NCBI RefSeq assembly: GCF_001552215.1
Contig: NZ_BCQT01000004.1
Span: forward strand, 310,001-374,000
Direction of reading: 5' to 3'
Source: Actinomadura macra NBRC 14102
GTDB lineage: Bacteria > Actinomycetota > Actinomycetes > Streptosporangiales > Streptosporangiaceae
DNA length: 64,000 nt
Shown here: piece by piece, positions 33,108 through 44,920 of the stretch
How positions within the stretch are numbered: position 1 is the first letter of the stretch
Layout: each line of letters opens with the position of its first letter
The notes under the pieces: model-generated
Databases searched by the model: none
What the model was told of the DNA's origin: nothing
The model's input: the letters and a program-made list of their open reading frames with translations, nothing else
Translations under genes and position numbers: made by a program

Positions 33108-34667
33108 TCAGCGGATCAGCAGCGACCCCCGCCAGGACGGGGCGTACCGGGCATCGCGTGCGGTGTCCAGGCGGGAATGGCCGTTCACGGCGACGGTGCT
33201 GGCGGCGAGGTGCTGGGCGACCCACGCCACGGCGTCGGCGTTGGTGTCGAAGAGCTTGAGGTTGACGTTCTTCAGCCGGTCGCACTTGGCGTGATAGCAG
33301 GGGTCGTACACCTTGCCCGCCCTGCCGCCGAACGCCTTCGCCTCCGCGCTGGTCTTCACCCCGTCCGAGCCGGACTCCAGACCGCCCGCCGGGATGCCAC
33401 GCTCGACGAACGGGCCGTAGTCGGAACGGCCGTTGAACTCGGTCTGGGAGGTCGGGAGCTTGCGACCCGCGAAGTAGTCCAGGAACATCTTCTCGATCGC
33501 GCCCGACCCGGCCGGTGGCTTCGTCCCCGCACCGAGGGAATGGTCGCCGTCGTACACGCCCCGGACGCCGTTCACCGACCCGAGCATGTCGAAGTTGAGG
33601 TTCAGCGCGATCTTGCGCCGGTCGGCGTCGGTCAGCGTCCGCACGTAGTGGGTCGAACCGCGCAGGCCCTCTTCCTCGGCCCCCCACCAGGCGAAACGCA
33701 CCCGGTTCCGCAGGCCCTTCGCGCCGAGCGCGCTGATCTTCTCGGCGACGGCGAGCAGCGCGGACGCGCCGGTGGCATTGTCGTTGATGCCCGGCCCCTC
33801 ACGGACGCTGTCGAGATGGGCACCGAGCAGCACGACGTTCCCGGCGCGCCCGTACTCGGTGTCGGCGACGACATTGGACGCCGACCGCCTCCCGTGCGAC
33901 GTGTCCGTCTTCACCCGCACCCTGAGCCCGCCCGCCCTGGCCTTCTCGGACACCTTGGCCGCCTTCGGCTCGGCGGTCCCGGACGCCTTGACCAGTTCCG
34001 CCCCCAAGGCGTGCGTGATGCTCAGCACCGGGAGGGACTGCGGCTTGTTCATGGTGCCCTGGACCGGGCCCTTCTCGCCCGCCCTGTTGTAGATCAGCAC
34101 GGCGCCCGCTCCGGCCGCCTTGGCCCTGGACGCCTTCGTCTCGAACGTGCACCCGCCGCGCTGCACGAGGGCGACGGCCGCGGTGGGGATCCCCGTGAAG
34201 TCGGCGGCCTCGCACCCGCTAGTGCCCTCGCCCGACGACGGGACGTCCACGGCGGTCACGGGTCCCGTCACGTCCCCCGAGCCCGAGAAGCCCATCGTCA
34301 GAAAGTCGTCGCCCCGCTTGTAGGACACCTTGTGCGGTGCCGTCTGGGAGAACGCCGCCCCGGACTTCTCCCGCCAGTACGGGAACGTGAACTTCTGCAC
34401 GACCGGCTCGAACCCCGCCTTGCGCAGCCGTCCCTCCACATACCGCACCGAGATATCGGAACCTGGACGCCCCGCGGCGCGGTCACCGCCGTTGTAGTCG
34501 GCGATCTCCTGGAACGCGGCCAGATGCCGCCGCAGGTCCTTGAGCGTGACCAGCGTCGCGAGGTCGGCCTTGGCCGGATCCGCGCCCGCGGGCGGGACGG
34601 ACAACAGGGCGGCCGACACCGCCACCACAGCCGACGCCCCGACGGCGCCGATGAGTCGCTTGCGCAC
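33108..34667 (-). CDS. Secreted M28 family aminopeptidase with PA domain
   Basis: A 519-residue exported zinc peptidase. The signal peptide ends near PPAGA-DPAKA. A protease-associated domain (about 130-230; LVQRGGCTFETKASRAKAAGAG) is inserted before the M28 catalytic domain. Zinc ligands appear in GAHLDSV and GINDNATG, the general base in AEEEGLRGS, further ligands in NFDMLG and YHAKCD. This resembles the Streptomyces griseus aminopeptidase group. The GTG at 34665-34667 has AGGAG five bases upstream and is followed by a basic signal-peptide start (RKR). It is convergent with the LysR gene. Confidence 0.88.
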   Translation of the reverse strand: MRKRLIGAVGASAVVAVSAALLSVPPAGADPAKADLATLVTLKDLRRHLAAFQEIADYNGGDRAAGRPGSDISVRYVEGRLRKAGFEPVVQKFTFPYWREKSGAAFSQTAPHKVSYKRGDDFLTMGFSGSGDVTGPVTAVDVPSSGEGTSGCEAADFTGIPTAAVALVQRGGCTFETKASRAKAAGAGAVLIYNRAGEKGPVQGTMNKPQSLPVLSITHALGAELVKASGTAEPKAAKVSEKARAGGLRVRVKTDTSHGRRSASNVVADTEYGRAGNVVLLGAHLDSVREGPGINDNATGASALLAVAEKISALGAKGLRNRVRFAWWGAEEEGLRGSTHYVRTLTDADRRKIALNLNFDMLGSVNGVRGVYDGDHSLGAGTKPPAGSGAIEKMFLDYFAGRKLPTSQTEFNGRSDYGPFVERGIPAGGLESGSDGVKTSAEAKAFGGRAGKVYDPCYHAKCDRLKNVNLKLFDTNADAVAWVAQHLAASTVAVNGHSRLDTARDARYAPSWRGSLLIR

Positions 34668-34792
34668 GAGCACTCCTGCCAAAGGAAGGGAGCGGACCAG
34701 CAGCGATCCTGGTCCCGCACCCCGCCCGCCTCAACGGACGCGCCCGTCGCACACCAACTCCATACCCGCTTCTTACGTTCGCTTGCGGCGGG

Positions 34793-35281
34793 TCAGGACT
34801 CGTCCGGGGGGTGGATGTCCACCGGAAAGCCGGGTGGAGCCGCCTCCAGCCAGGCCAGGAAGCCGGTGAGAGCCGCCGCGCCCATCGCCAGCTCGACGGT
34901 GAGGTCGCCGTCGCGCACCTCGATGACGCTCACGTCCGGCAGCAGTCCCTCCGCCTCGCCCGGGTCGGGGCTGCGGCGGTTGGACACGACAAGGCCCCGG
35001 CGGTGGATCACTTGCCGGGGCCTGCGGCGGAAGCCGAACACGCGATGCCAGTGCAGGACATCGCCCTTGTAGCGGCCGATGCCGAGCCTCCACGCCCCGG
35101 GCGCACCCTCCATGGGCAGCACCCGCAGGCTGCACTCGACGGCACCGCCGCCACGGACGAACAACCACCGGCGGACGGTCATCGCCACGAAGACCAGCGC
35201 CACCACCAGGATGACGGCGGCGAGCACCCCGCCCGCATCAAGTGCCAGGTGCCCGCCCAAATCCCCCCGCCATTCGCTCAC
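34793..35281 (-). CDS. DUF2550 family membrane protein
   Basis: A 162-residue protein with one N-terminal transmembrane helix (about 17-36) and a soluble domain. The domain shows GGAVECSLRVLP, WRLGIGRYKGDVLHWHRVFGFRRRP and a VIEVRDGDLTVELAMG end. DUF2550 follows atpC in many actinobacteria, and it does so here, separated only by a short repeat-bearing gap. The function is unknown; co-expression with the ATP synthase is plausible. Confidence 0.85.
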   Translation of the reverse strand: MSEWRGDLGGHLALDAGGVLAAVILVVALVFVAMTVRRWLFVRGGGAVECSLRVLPMEGAPGAWRLGIGRYKGDVLHWHRVFGFRRRPRQVIHRRGLVVSNRRSPDPGEAEGLLPDVSVIEVRDGDLTVELAMGAAALTGFLAWLEAAPPGFPVDIHPPDES

Positions 35282-35299
35282 AACTACGCTGTGTTACCG

Positions 35300-35382
35300 C
35301 ATCCCGGCCCGAGGGGACTCGCCTGGCGGCTCGCCCCCCTGACCGTCCTCGTCCGAGCGCGACATCGCTTCGCCCGCGTGAC
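35300..35382. repeat. Structured dispersed repeat, shortened copy B
   Basis: About 83 bases between DUF2550 and atpC match the beginning and extreme end of the copies at 19971 and 62353. The middle segment carrying the second hairpin is missing, with the join at a short CGCTTCGC/CGCTCGC similarity. The first stem is weakened here (one mismatch and one G-T pair). This looks like a decaying copy. Confidence 0.7.
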
Positions 35383-35407
35383 CGCCGGGGACACCTTGAT
35401 GCAGGTC

Positions 35408-35788
35408 CTAGGCTTCGATGCCCGCGGCGCGCAGCCGCGCGCGGGCCCGCCGCTCGGCCGTCGCGTCCTCGCCGCCGACGGCCTCCTCCAGCGCCCGCTC
35501 GGCATCCGGAACGTCGATCTCACCGCTCAGCTCGGCCTGCTCGGCCAGCACCGCCACCTCGTCTCCGGCGACGGAGAAGAAGCCGCTGCCGACCATGGCG
35601 ATGATCGCCTTGTCGCCGTTCGCGGGCTCGATCTTCACCACGCTGCCGTCGAGGAGGACGCCCAGCACCGGGGCGTGGCCCGGCAGGATGCCGAGCGAGC
35701 CCTCGATGGTCTGCGCGACCACCGTCCTGGCCTCGCCGGACCAGAGCTCACGCTCCGGCGACACCAGCCCGACCTTCAGGGTTGCCAC
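35408..35788 (-). CDS. atpC: ATP synthase epsilon subunit
   Basis: The regulatory epsilon subunit of the F1 central stalk, 126 residues. The beta-sandwich contains VGLVSPERELWSGEA, GSLGILPGHAPVLGVL and GFFSVAGDEVAVLAE, and a helical C terminus of Ala/Glu/Arg follows. The GTG at 35788 has GGAGGAGAG upstream. It is the last atp gene in the operon, followed by a repeat and DUF2550. Confidence 0.95.
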   Translation of the reverse strand: MATLKVGLVSPERELWSGEARTVVAQTIEGSLGILPGHAPVLGVLLDGSVVKIEPANGDKAIIAMVGSGFFSVAGDEVAVLAEQAELSGEIDVPDAERALEEAVGGEDATAERRARARLRAAGIEA

Positions 35789-35861
35789 TGTCTCTCCTCC
35801 GAATACTGGAGTGGATCCGGTGAGGCCGGGCCCGCGCCGAGCCCGACCTCACCGAAGCTGA

Positions 35862-38194
<2,333 letters not shown>

Positions 38195-38200
38195 GGCCGA

Positions 38201-39838
38201 TCAGCCCTTCTTGACGCGGGTGATCGTCTCCTGCTCGACGGCCTCGTCCTCGATCGCCTCGACCGGCTCCTCCGCGCCCAGCAGGTCGCCCTCGCTGGTC
38301 TGGAAGCCCTTCTTGAACTCCGTGATGGCGTTCTTGAGGCTGGTGAGACCGTCGTCGGAGAGCTGCCCCGTCTCGCGGATCGAGGTGAGCAGACCGCTCT
38401 CCTCGCGCTCGACGTAGTCGAGGAACTCGCGCTCGAAGCGGCGCACGTCCGCGACCGGCACCTCGTCCAGCTCGCCGGAGGTGCCCGCCCACACGGACAC
38501 GACCTCCTGCTCCACCGGGAACGGGCTGCCCTGCGGCTGCTTGAGCAGCTCGACCAGACGGCCACCGCGGTCGAGCTGGGCGCGGGACGCGGCGTCCAGG
38601 TCGGACGCGAACGCCGCGAACGCCTCCAGGTCGCGGAACTGCGACAGGGCCAGGCGCAGCGTGCCGGCGACCTTGCGCATCGCCTTGATCTGCGCCGAGC
38701 CGCCGACCCGGGACACCGAGATACCGACGTTGATCGCCGGGCGGACGCCCTGGTTGAACAGGTCCGTCTCCAGGAAGCACTGCCCGTCGGTGATCGAGAT
38801 GACGTTCGTCGGGATGTAGGCCGACACGTCGTTGCCCTTGGTCTCGATGATCGGCAGACCCGTCATCGAGCCGGCGCCGAGGTCGTCCGACAGCTTCGCG
38901 CAGCGCTCCAGCAGCCGCGAGTGCAGGTAGAACACGTCACCGGGGTAGGCCTCGCGGCCCGGCGGGCGGCGCAGCAGCAGCGACACCGCGCGGTACGCCT
39001 CGGCCTGCTTCGACAGGTCGTCGAAGACGATCAGGACGTGCTTGCCCTGGTACATCCAGTGCTGGCCGATCGCCGACCCGGTGTAGGGGGCGATGTACTT
39101 GTAGCCGGCCGGCTCGGACGCGGGCGCCGCCACGATCGTGGTGTACTCCAGCGCGCCGGCCTCCTCCAGGGAGCGGCGGACGTTGGCGATCGTGGAGCCC
39201 TTCTGGCCCACCGCGACGTAGATGCAGCGGACCTGCTTGCTCTCGTCGCCGGTCTCCCACGCCTCGCGCTGGTTGATGATGGTGTCCACGGCGACGGTGG
39301 TCTTGCCCGTCTGCCGGTCACCGATGATCAGCTGCCGCTGGCCGCGGCCGATCGGGGTCATCGCGTCGATGGCCTTGATGCCGGTCTGCAACGGCTCCTT
39401 GACCGACTGCCGCTGCACGACGGTGGGCGCCTGCAGTTCGAGCGCGCGGCGCTCGGTGCTCTCGATCGGGCCCTTGCCGTCCAGCGGGTTGCCCAGCGAG
39501 TCCACGACACGGCCGAGGAAGCCGTCGCCGACCGGGACCGAGAGGACCTCGCCGGTCCGGCGGACCTTCTGACCCTCCTCGATCTTGCTGAAGTCACCCA
39601 GGACAACGACACCGATCTCGCGCACGTCCAGGTTCAGAGCCAGGCCACGTGTACCGTCCTCGAACTCGAGGATCTCGTTCGCCATCGCGGAGGGCAGCCC
39701 CTCGACGTGGGCGATACCGTCGCCGGAATCGACGACGGTGCCGACCTCTTCGCGCGCGGCGGCCTCAGGCTCGTACGACTGGACGAAGCGCTCCAGCGCG
39801 TTCCGGATCTCATCCGGACGGATCGTCAGCTCCGCCAT
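38201..39838 (-). CDS. atpA: ATP synthase alpha subunit
   Basis: The non-catalytic nucleotide-binding F1 subunit, 545 residues. P-loop [14 protein letters not shown], the arginine finger region [14 protein letters not shown], and [29 protein letters not shown] are all present. The C-terminal region carries an actinobacterial extension ending in a Glu/Val-rich tail ([17 protein letters not shown]). GAGAGGA precedes the ATG. Confidence 0.97.
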   Translation of the reverse strand: MAELTIRPDEIRNALERFVQSYEPEAAAREEVGTVVDSGDGIAHVEGLPSAMANEILEFEDGTRGLALNLDVREIGVVVLGDFSKIEEGQKVRRTGEVLSVPVGDGFLGRVVDSLGNPLDGKGPIESTERRALELQAPTVVQRQSVKEPLQTGIKAIDAMTPIGRGQRQLIIGDRQTGKTTVAVDTIINQREAWETGDESKQVRCIYVAVGQKGSTIANVRRSLEEAGALEYTTIVAAPASEPAGYKYIAPYTGSAIGQHWMYQGKHVLIVFDDLSKQAEAYRAVSLLLRRPPGREAYPGDVFYLHSRLLERCAKLSDDLGAGSMTGLPIIETKGNDVSAYIPTNVISITDGQCFLETDLFNQGVRPAINVGISVSRVGGSAQIKAMRKVAGTLRLALSQFRDLEAFAAFASDLDAASRAQLDRGGRLVELLKQPQGSPFPVEQEVVSVWAGTSGELDEVPVADVRRFEREFLDYVEREESGLLTSIRETGQLSDDGLTSLKNAITEFKKGFQTSEGDLLGAEEPVEAIEDEAVEQETITRVKKG

Positions 39839-39877
39839 GATTCCTCTCTTGCTCCCTTGGGGTCAGCTCGGGCGGCG

Positions 39878-40747
39878 TCAGCCGGTACCGAGCCGCCGGC
39901 GGACATCGTCCAGCCGTCCGGCGATCGTGCCGTCGATGATCTCGTCCCCGATCTCGACCGACAGACCGCCGATCGCCGTGGGGTCGAGCTCGATGTTCAG
40001 GTGTACCTCGTGGCCGTAGGCGGCGGCGAGCACCGCGGCCAGCCTGCCGCGCTGCGCCTCCGACAGCTCGACCGGAGTGTGGACGAGCGCGACGAGCCGC
40101 TGCCTGCGCTGGGCGACGATCTTGCCGTACTCGGCCAGCCCGCCTTCCAGGCTACGTCCTCGCGGACGCAGCACCAGCTCGGTGATCAGCGTCAGCGCGG
40201 ACGGCGTGACCTTGCCTTCCAGCAGCGACTCGACCAGGCCGAGCTTGCGCTCGTCCGGCAGCCCGGGCGCGGCCAGCGCGCCGCGCAGGGCGATCTCGCC
40301 CTCGATGACCCGGGAGAACCGGAACAGCTCGTCCTCCAGGTCGTCGATGCGCCCGTCGGCCTCGGCGCGGGCGGCCTCGGCGGTGACCGCGAGGGTCTCC
40401 ACCGCGTCCGACAGCTCCGACGGCTTGGACCAGCGCAGCCGGACGACCTCGGCGACCAGCCCGAGAGCGGCCGGCGACACCTTGCCCTCCAGCAGGATCT
40501 GGACGAGCTGCGCCTTGTCGGCACCGTCCCGCGCCGGGTCGGAGACCGCCCGCCGCAGCCCGTGCTCGCGGTCGATCAGGTGCAGCACCGCGAACAGGTC
40601 GCCGCCGAGCCCGGCCAGGCCGGACCCCGAGTCATTCTGGGGGGACGACCCCCCAGACCCCCCGGCAACCGCCGAAGCCACAACCGCCTCGAACCGCTCC
40701 CGCGCCTCGGCCAGCGACGCCCTGCTCACCGCTCCCGTGATGGTCAT
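39878..40747 (-). CDS. atpH: ATP synthase delta subunit with repeat-derived insertion
   Basis: The delta (OSCP-like) subunit joining F1 to the peripheral stalk, 289 residues, about the size of other actinobacterial delta proteins plus a short insert. It starts GAVSRASLAEARERFEAVV and continues LFAVLHLIDREHGLRRAVSD. Between these, residues about 29-43 read GGSGGSSPQNDSGSG, the translation of a GC-rich palindromic repeat. The C-terminal half has AVLAAAYGHEVHLNIELDP and EIGDEIIDGTIAGRLDDVRRRL. The start overlaps the atpF stop by ATGA. The insert lies between conserved helices, so function is probably kept. Confidence 0.94.
   Translation of the reverse strand: MTITGAVSRASLAEARERFEAVVASAVAGGSGGSSPQNDSGSGLAGLGGDLFAVLHLIDREHGLRRAVSDPARDGADKAQLVQILLEGKVSPAALGLVAEVVRLRWSKPSELSDAVETLAVTAEAARAEADGRIDDLEDELFRFSRVIEGEIALRGALAAPGLPDERKLGLVESLLEGKVTPSALTLITELVLRPRGRSLEGGLAEYGKIVAQRRQRLVALVHTPVELSEAQRGRLAAVLAAAYGHEVHLNIELDPTAIGGLSVEIGDEIIDGTIAGRLDDVRRRLGTG
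40636..40663. repeat. GC-rich palindromic repeat inside atpH
   Basis: TCTGGGGGG (40636-40644) and CCCCCCAGA (40649-40657) are perfect complements around ACGA, followed by a C-run. The same sequence type lies between genes at 7868-7895. Here it is in frame within atpH and adds about 15 residues rich in Gly and Ser. Confidence 0.7.
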
Positions 40748-41301
40748 GATGTGATCTGCTCCTGCGTGCGGGCGCGCTCCTCAAGCTCTTCGAGGAACCG
40801 GTCGACCACCCGGCTCTGGCGGGCGCTGTCCTCCAGGGACTCGCCCACCACACGTCCGGCCAGCTCGACCGAGACCGCGCCGATCTCGGCCCGCAACGAC
40901 TGCAGCGCCTGCTGACGCTCCGCCTCGATCTGGGCCTTGGCGGCCTCGATGATGCGGCGCGCCTCGGCCTGGGCCTGCTCCTTCATCTCCGCGATGATCT
41001 GAGCGCCCTGCTCCTCGGCCTTCTTGCGCAGCCGGGACGCCTCAAGCTGGCCGTCCTTCTGCTGGGCCTTGTACTGCTCCAGCGTCTGCCGCGCCTCTTC
41101 CTGGGCCTTCTCGGCCCGGATGAGTCCGCCCTCGATCGCGTCGGTGCGCTCCTGAAGGGTCTTCTGGATGCGCGGGGTGAGGATCTTGCCGACGACGATC
41201 ACGACGACGAGGAACGAGAAGATTCCGACGACGAGCTCGTAGGTGTGCGGGATGAGGGGGTTGTTCTCCTCCGCCGCGATAACGGAAGCCGCGGTGATCA
41301 T
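40744..41301 (-). CDS. atpF: ATP synthase b subunit
   Basis: The peripheral-stalk b subunit, 185 residues. One transmembrane helix (about 22-42, LVVGIFSFLVVVIVVGKIL) is followed by a long charged helix with AEKAQEEARQTLEQYKAQ and MKEQAQAEARRIIEAAKAQI. The ATG at 41301 has GGGAGGG upstream. Its stop overlaps the atpH start. Confidence 0.95.
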   Translation of the reverse strand: MITAASVIAAEENNPLIPHTYELVVGIFSFLVVVIVVGKILTPRIQKTLQERTDAIEGGLIRAEKAQEEARQTLEQYKAQQKDGQLEASRLRKKAEEQGAQIIAEMKEQAQAEARRIIEAAKAQIEAERQQALQSLRAEIGAVSVELAGRVVGESLEDSARQSRVVDRFLEELEERARTQEQITS

Positions 41302-41330
41302 GTGTGCAGCCCTCCCTCAGGGAACTCGGA

Positions 41331-41669
<339 letters not shown>

Positions 41670-42464
41670 CTAGTGGTCCGCGTGCAGGCCGCTCTGGATG
41701 TACATGGCGGCGAGCATCGTGAACAGGAACGCCTGCAGGAACTGGATGAACATCTCGAACGCGGTCATCACGATGGTCATGAGCACGCCGACGATGCCGA
41801 CGCCGAACCCGAGAGGCGTGGGCTTCTCGAAGATGAACCAGAAGCCGACGAGGCTGAAGAACGCCAGGATCATGTGGCCGGCGAACATGTTGGCGAAGAG
41901 CCGCACCGCGTGGGTGAAGGGGGCCAGGATGAACGTGGACAGGTACTCGATCGGCACCAGCAGCACGTAGATCGGCTTGGGCAGGCCCCGGGGGATCAGG
42001 TTCGTGAAGTACTTCGCGGGGCCTTGGTTCTTGATGCCGAGGTAGACCTTGAGGAAGTAGACGCTCAGTGCGAGGACCGCCGGGAACGCGATGTGCGAGG
42101 CGATCGGGAACTGGATGATCGGGACGACCGAGAAGATGTTCCAGGTCCAGATCAGGAAGAACAGCGACATGAGCAGCGGCATCCACCGCTCGGTGTCCTT
42201 GCCGAGGAACGGCCGCCCGATCTGGTCGCGGACGAACATGTAGCCGACCTCGCCGACGTTCTGGATGCCCCTCGGCACCAGCTTCGGGTTGGAGAAGGCG
42301 CTCCAGAGGAAGACGCACACCACGAGCGCGCCGACCACCGAGAAGACAAGGGGCTTGGTGAGCCACTCCGGGCCGCCGGCGAACAGCGGCGGGAAGTCGA
42401 AGAGCTCTGGCCCCGGGGCTTGGAACTCCTCCCCTCCGGAGGCGAGGACCGTCAGCGCGTTCAC
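41670..42464 (-). CDS. atpB: ATP synthase a subunit
   Basis: The stator membrane subunit carrying the proton half-channels, 264 residues with about five or six helices. The essential arginine lies in HAVRLFANMFAGH, and EMFIQFLQAFLFTMLAAMYI forms the last helix. The GTG at 42464 follows AAGGGAACG. Confidence 0.95.
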   Translation of the reverse strand: MNALTVLASGGEEFQAPGPELFDFPPLFAGGPEWLTKPLVFSVVGALVVCVFLWSAFSNPKLVPRGIQNVGEVGYMFVRDQIGRPFLGKDTERWMPLLMSLFFLIWTWNIFSVVPIIQFPIASHIAFPAVLALSVYFLKVYLGIKNQGPAKYFTNLIPRGLPKPIYVLLVPIEYLSTFILAPFTHAVRLFANMFAGHMILAFFSLVGFWFIFEKPTPLGFGVGIVGVLMTIVMTAFEMFIQFLQAFLFTMLAAMYIQSGLHADH

Positions 42465-42525
42465 GCGGCGTTCCCTTCATCAATGTGGTGATGGATCACG
42501 AAGGCTTCCTCGGCGGCGGGGCCGC

Positions 42526-42750
42526 TCAGAGGGGATGGCGACCGTACTTCACGTAGATCAGGTAGATGGCGAGCACGACACCGATGACCAGGCCGATCGG
42601 GGTAAACCAGATCAGACCCGTCCACTTGGACAGCAACCAGCCGAGCCCACCCCAAATGACCATCCCGGACAGGAGGTAGCTGGGCGCGGACCAAGCGGCG
42701 TCGGCGAATTCCCGTTGGCCGTCTTCCGGCCGACGTTTCTGCTCGCTCAT
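42526..42750 (-). CDS. AtpZ/AtpI family small membrane protein
   Basis: A 74-residue protein with two transmembrane helices (YLLSGMVIWGGLGWLLSKW and GLVIGVVLAIYLIYVKYG). It matches the putative F1F0-ATPase accessory family AtpZ/AtpI, thought to help c-ring assembly or magnesium transport. It sits between atpI and atpB. CGGAG precedes the ATG. Confidence 0.82.
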   Translation of the reverse strand: MSEQKRRPEDGQREFADAAWSAPSYLLSGMVIWGGLGWLLSKWTGLIWFTPIGLVIGVVLAIYLIYVKYGRHPL

Positions 42751-42834
42751 CGCGCTCCGGACGATAGCAGGCCATCCCGGCGGTGGTCATATTGGAGTAG
42801 TCCGAAGATGCCAGCACCGTCCGCGCGCGTGGCA

Positions 42835-43254
42835 TCACGGGCTCCGGTCGAGCACGTTCTCGGGCTCGTCAATGTAGGGCCTCCCCTTCTGCAGGGCGAC
42901 GCGGAACTCGGCGGCGATCCAGGTCAGGGCGAGCCCGACGACCGTCCAGCCGAAGACCGTGGTGTTCCAGATCGAGACGCCGTCCATGGCCGTGACCAGC
43001 ACCATCACAGCGAGGATCTTCACGAGATAGCTCGCCAGCGCGGCGAGCATCATCGTCTGCGAGGAGACCTTGGCGGCCCAGGAGACCGCGAGTGCGCTGA
43101 TCGAGAAGAAGGCGATCACCACGACGGCGGCCAGCGCGGCCGCGAGGGCGCCCTTGGCGCCGGCGGTCAGCAGGCCGATCAGTACGGCACCCACCCCGAC
43201 CATCGCGGTCGGGAGCGCGGCGCCGCGGAGAATCCGGGCGTCAGACGGTTGCAT
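42835..43254 (-). CDS. ATP synthase protein I-like membrane protein
   Basis: A 139-residue protein with four hydrophobic helices and a short hydrophilic C terminus (GRPYIDEPENVLDRSP). Its position as first gene of the atp operon and its topology match actinobacterial AtpI, an assembly factor rather than a core subunit. The sequence itself is poorly conserved. CGGAG precedes the ATG. Confidence 0.78.
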   Translation of the reverse strand: MQPSDARILRGAALPTAMVGVGAVLIGLLTAGAKGALAAALAAVVVIAFFSISALAVSWAAKVSSQTMMLAALASYLVKILAVMVLVTAMDGVSIWNTTVFGWTVVGLALTWIAAEFRVALQKGRPYIDEPENVLDRSP

Positions 43255-43299
43255 GAGGGCTCCGGCTGGTCACGGTCAGTGTTCGTCTCTCGTTCGTGA

Positions 43300-43327
43300 A
43301 AGGTATCACAAGCGTCCGGATTGTCCA
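43300..43327 (-). promoter_or_regulatory. Putative promoter of the atp operon
   Basis: Read on the minus strand, TGGACA (43322-43327) and TACCTT (43300-43305) are spaced by 16 bases, about 45 bases before the atpI start codon. The fit to a housekeeping promoter is moderate. Confidence 0.35.
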
Positions 43328-43578
43328 CAATTACCCTAGAGGTAACGCGACGGCCGCTGCCGGGCGCCCGTCCGAACCATGCTCGCACCACGGACCTTAA
43401 CCCAGGCCAGACCATAGAATCCGGGGGAACTTCCCGGACGCGCCGCGAACGCGGCGGCCGGAGCAAACACGCCGCGTGACGCATGCTCAGAGGTTCAGAT
43501 CTTCTACCCTGGGCCGCCCGTGCTACACCCGTCCCGTGCTGCCATCCGGAGGTGTTCTACAAAGCGTCACTCTCCAGA

Positions 43579-43592
43579 CATGTCGCGACATG
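43579..43592. promoter_or_regulatory. Perfect palindrome CATGTCGCGACATG
   Basis: A 14-base uninterrupted palindrome 43 bases after the wecA-like stop codon, in otherwise featureless DNA. It may be a protein-binding site; no loop exists for a stable terminator hairpin. Confidence 0.35.
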
Positions 43593-43634
43593 CCCGGCAC
43601 GGATGGCAGTCCCCCGCGAGTCAGGACGAAATAA

Positions 43635-44804
43635 CTAGACCGGCATGGTGGGGCGTTCGGCGGGGCGGTCACGGTCACCGTGCCCCTCGCGTTCGGCGGC
43701 GGCGCCGCGGCGGCGGCGCCCGGGGGTCAGCAGCATCAGCAGCATCCCGCCGAGCGCGACCGTCACGGTCGCCCCGAGAGTGATCCAGGCGGCGTCGAAC
43801 AGCGCGAGCCCGACCAGGCCGGAGGCGAGCAGCCCCACCCAGAAGTACATGATCAGCACGGCGCGGCGGGTGGAGTGGCCGAGTTCCAGCAGCCGATGAT
43901 GCAGGTGCTGCTTGTCCGGGGAGAAGGGCGACCTGCCCTGGTTGGTGCGCCGCCACACGGCGAGCAGCATGTCCATGAACGGGACCGCGGCCACCGCCGG
44001 GACCAGCAGCAGCGGCACGTAGAACGGGAAGAGCCCGTTGGCGAGGACGGCGGGGTCGAACCGTCCGGTCAGCATGATCGTGGACGCGCTGAGCAGCAGC
44101 CCGATCAGCATCGAGCCGGTGTCCCCCATGAAGATCTTGGCGGGGCTGAAGTTGTGCGGCAGGAAGCCCGCGCACATCCCGAACAGGATCGCCGCGGTGA
44201 GCGTCGCGCCGCTCAGGGTCGTCATCCCGTTGCTCTTCGACAGCAGGTAGGCGTAGGAGAACAGGGCCAGCGCCGCGATCCCCACGACGCCCGCGGCCAG
44301 CCCGTCCAGGCCGTCGATGAAGTTCACCGCGTTGATCGTCGCGACGACGACGAGCACCGTGAGCGGCACCCCGTAGGCGGGCGGCAGCGACAGCGACTCG
44401 CCGTTGGGCATCGGGATCACATAGATCTGGATGCCCTGCATGATGAAGATCCCGGCGGCGGCGACCTGGCCGGCGAACTTGGTGAGCGCGTCCACTTCCC
44501 AGCGGTCGTCGGCGATGCCGATCAGCACGATCAGCCCGCCCGACATCAGCAGCGCCTTGCCGACGTCGACCTCACCGTCCCCGAGGTACTTGCGCATCTC
44601 CGGCAGCCCGGACGCGACGATCAGCGCGGCCACCATCCCGCCGAACATCGCGAGCCCGCCGAGCCGCGGCGTCGGGATCACGTGGACGTCACGGTCGCGG
44701 GGGACGGCCTGCGCGCCGAACCACACGGCGAACCGGCGCACGGTGGGGGTCAGCAGATAGGCGACGAGGGCGGCGGCCAGGATGGTGAGCAGGTATTCCC
44801 GCAC
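43635..44804 (-). CDS. MraY/WecA-family undecaprenyl-phosphate glycosyl-1-phosphate transferase
   Basis: Transfers a sugar-1-phosphate, probably GlcNAc-1-P, to undecaprenyl phosphate to start a cell-wall glycopolymer. The 389-residue protein has about eleven helices. It contains TPRLGGLAMFGG, LIGIADDRWEVDALTKF with the DDxx metal motif, AVNFIDGLDGLAAGVVG, FMGDTGSMLIGLLL and DKQHLHHRLLELGHS, which distinguishes WecA/TagO from MraY. Its place next to atpI is conserved in actinobacteria. The C terminus is a basic tail. Confidence 0.9.
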   Translation of the reverse strand: MREYLLTILAAALVAYLLTPTVRRFAVWFGAQAVPRDRDVHVIPTPRLGGLAMFGGMVAALIVASGLPEMRKYLGDGEVDVGKALLMSGGLIVLIGIADDRWEVDALTKFAGQVAAAGIFIMQGIQIYVIPMPNGESLSLPPAYGVPLTVLVVVATINAVNFIDGLDGLAAGVVGIAALALFSYAYLLSKSNGMTTLSGATLTAAILFGMCAGFLPHNFSPAKIFMGDTGSMLIGLLLSASTIMLTGRFDPAVLANGLFPFYVPLLLVPAVAAVPFMDMLLAVWRRTNQGRSPFSPDKQHLHHRLLELGHSTRRAVLIMYFWVGLLASGLVGLALFDAAWITLGATVTVALGGMLLMLLTPGRRRRGAAAEREGHGDRDRPAERPTMPV

Positions 44805-44888
44805 TCCCCCGCGCCTCCCTCCGCCGTCTCGACCATGGCCGCGGTGGCCCGGTCCTCACGTCCGTCACCTTGGTAGACGTCCGTCCGG

Positions 44889-44919
44889 GTTGATCAGTTC
44901 GCCCCGGCGACCGATCAAC
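44889..44919 (-). terminator. Hairpin after the DUF2207 gene
   Basis: GTTGATC (44889-44895) and GATCAAC (44913-44919) pair perfectly. The inner GTTCGCC and GGCGACC extend the stem with one bulge and one mismatch. It begins one base after the stop codon and separates this gene from the downstream wecA-like gene. Confidence 0.65.
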
Positions 44920-44920
44920 T

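Larger units (their letters stand above)
43255..43634. other. Intergenic region between the atp operon and the wecA-like gene
   Basis: A gene-free stretch of 380 bases. It contains the likely atp operon promoter (43300-43327) and a perfect 14-base palindrome at 43579-43592. A short GCCG/CGGC hairpin lies near 43442. The rest shows nothing I can assign. Divergence is not involved: it lies upstream of atpI and downstream of the wecA-like gene. Confidence 0.55.
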
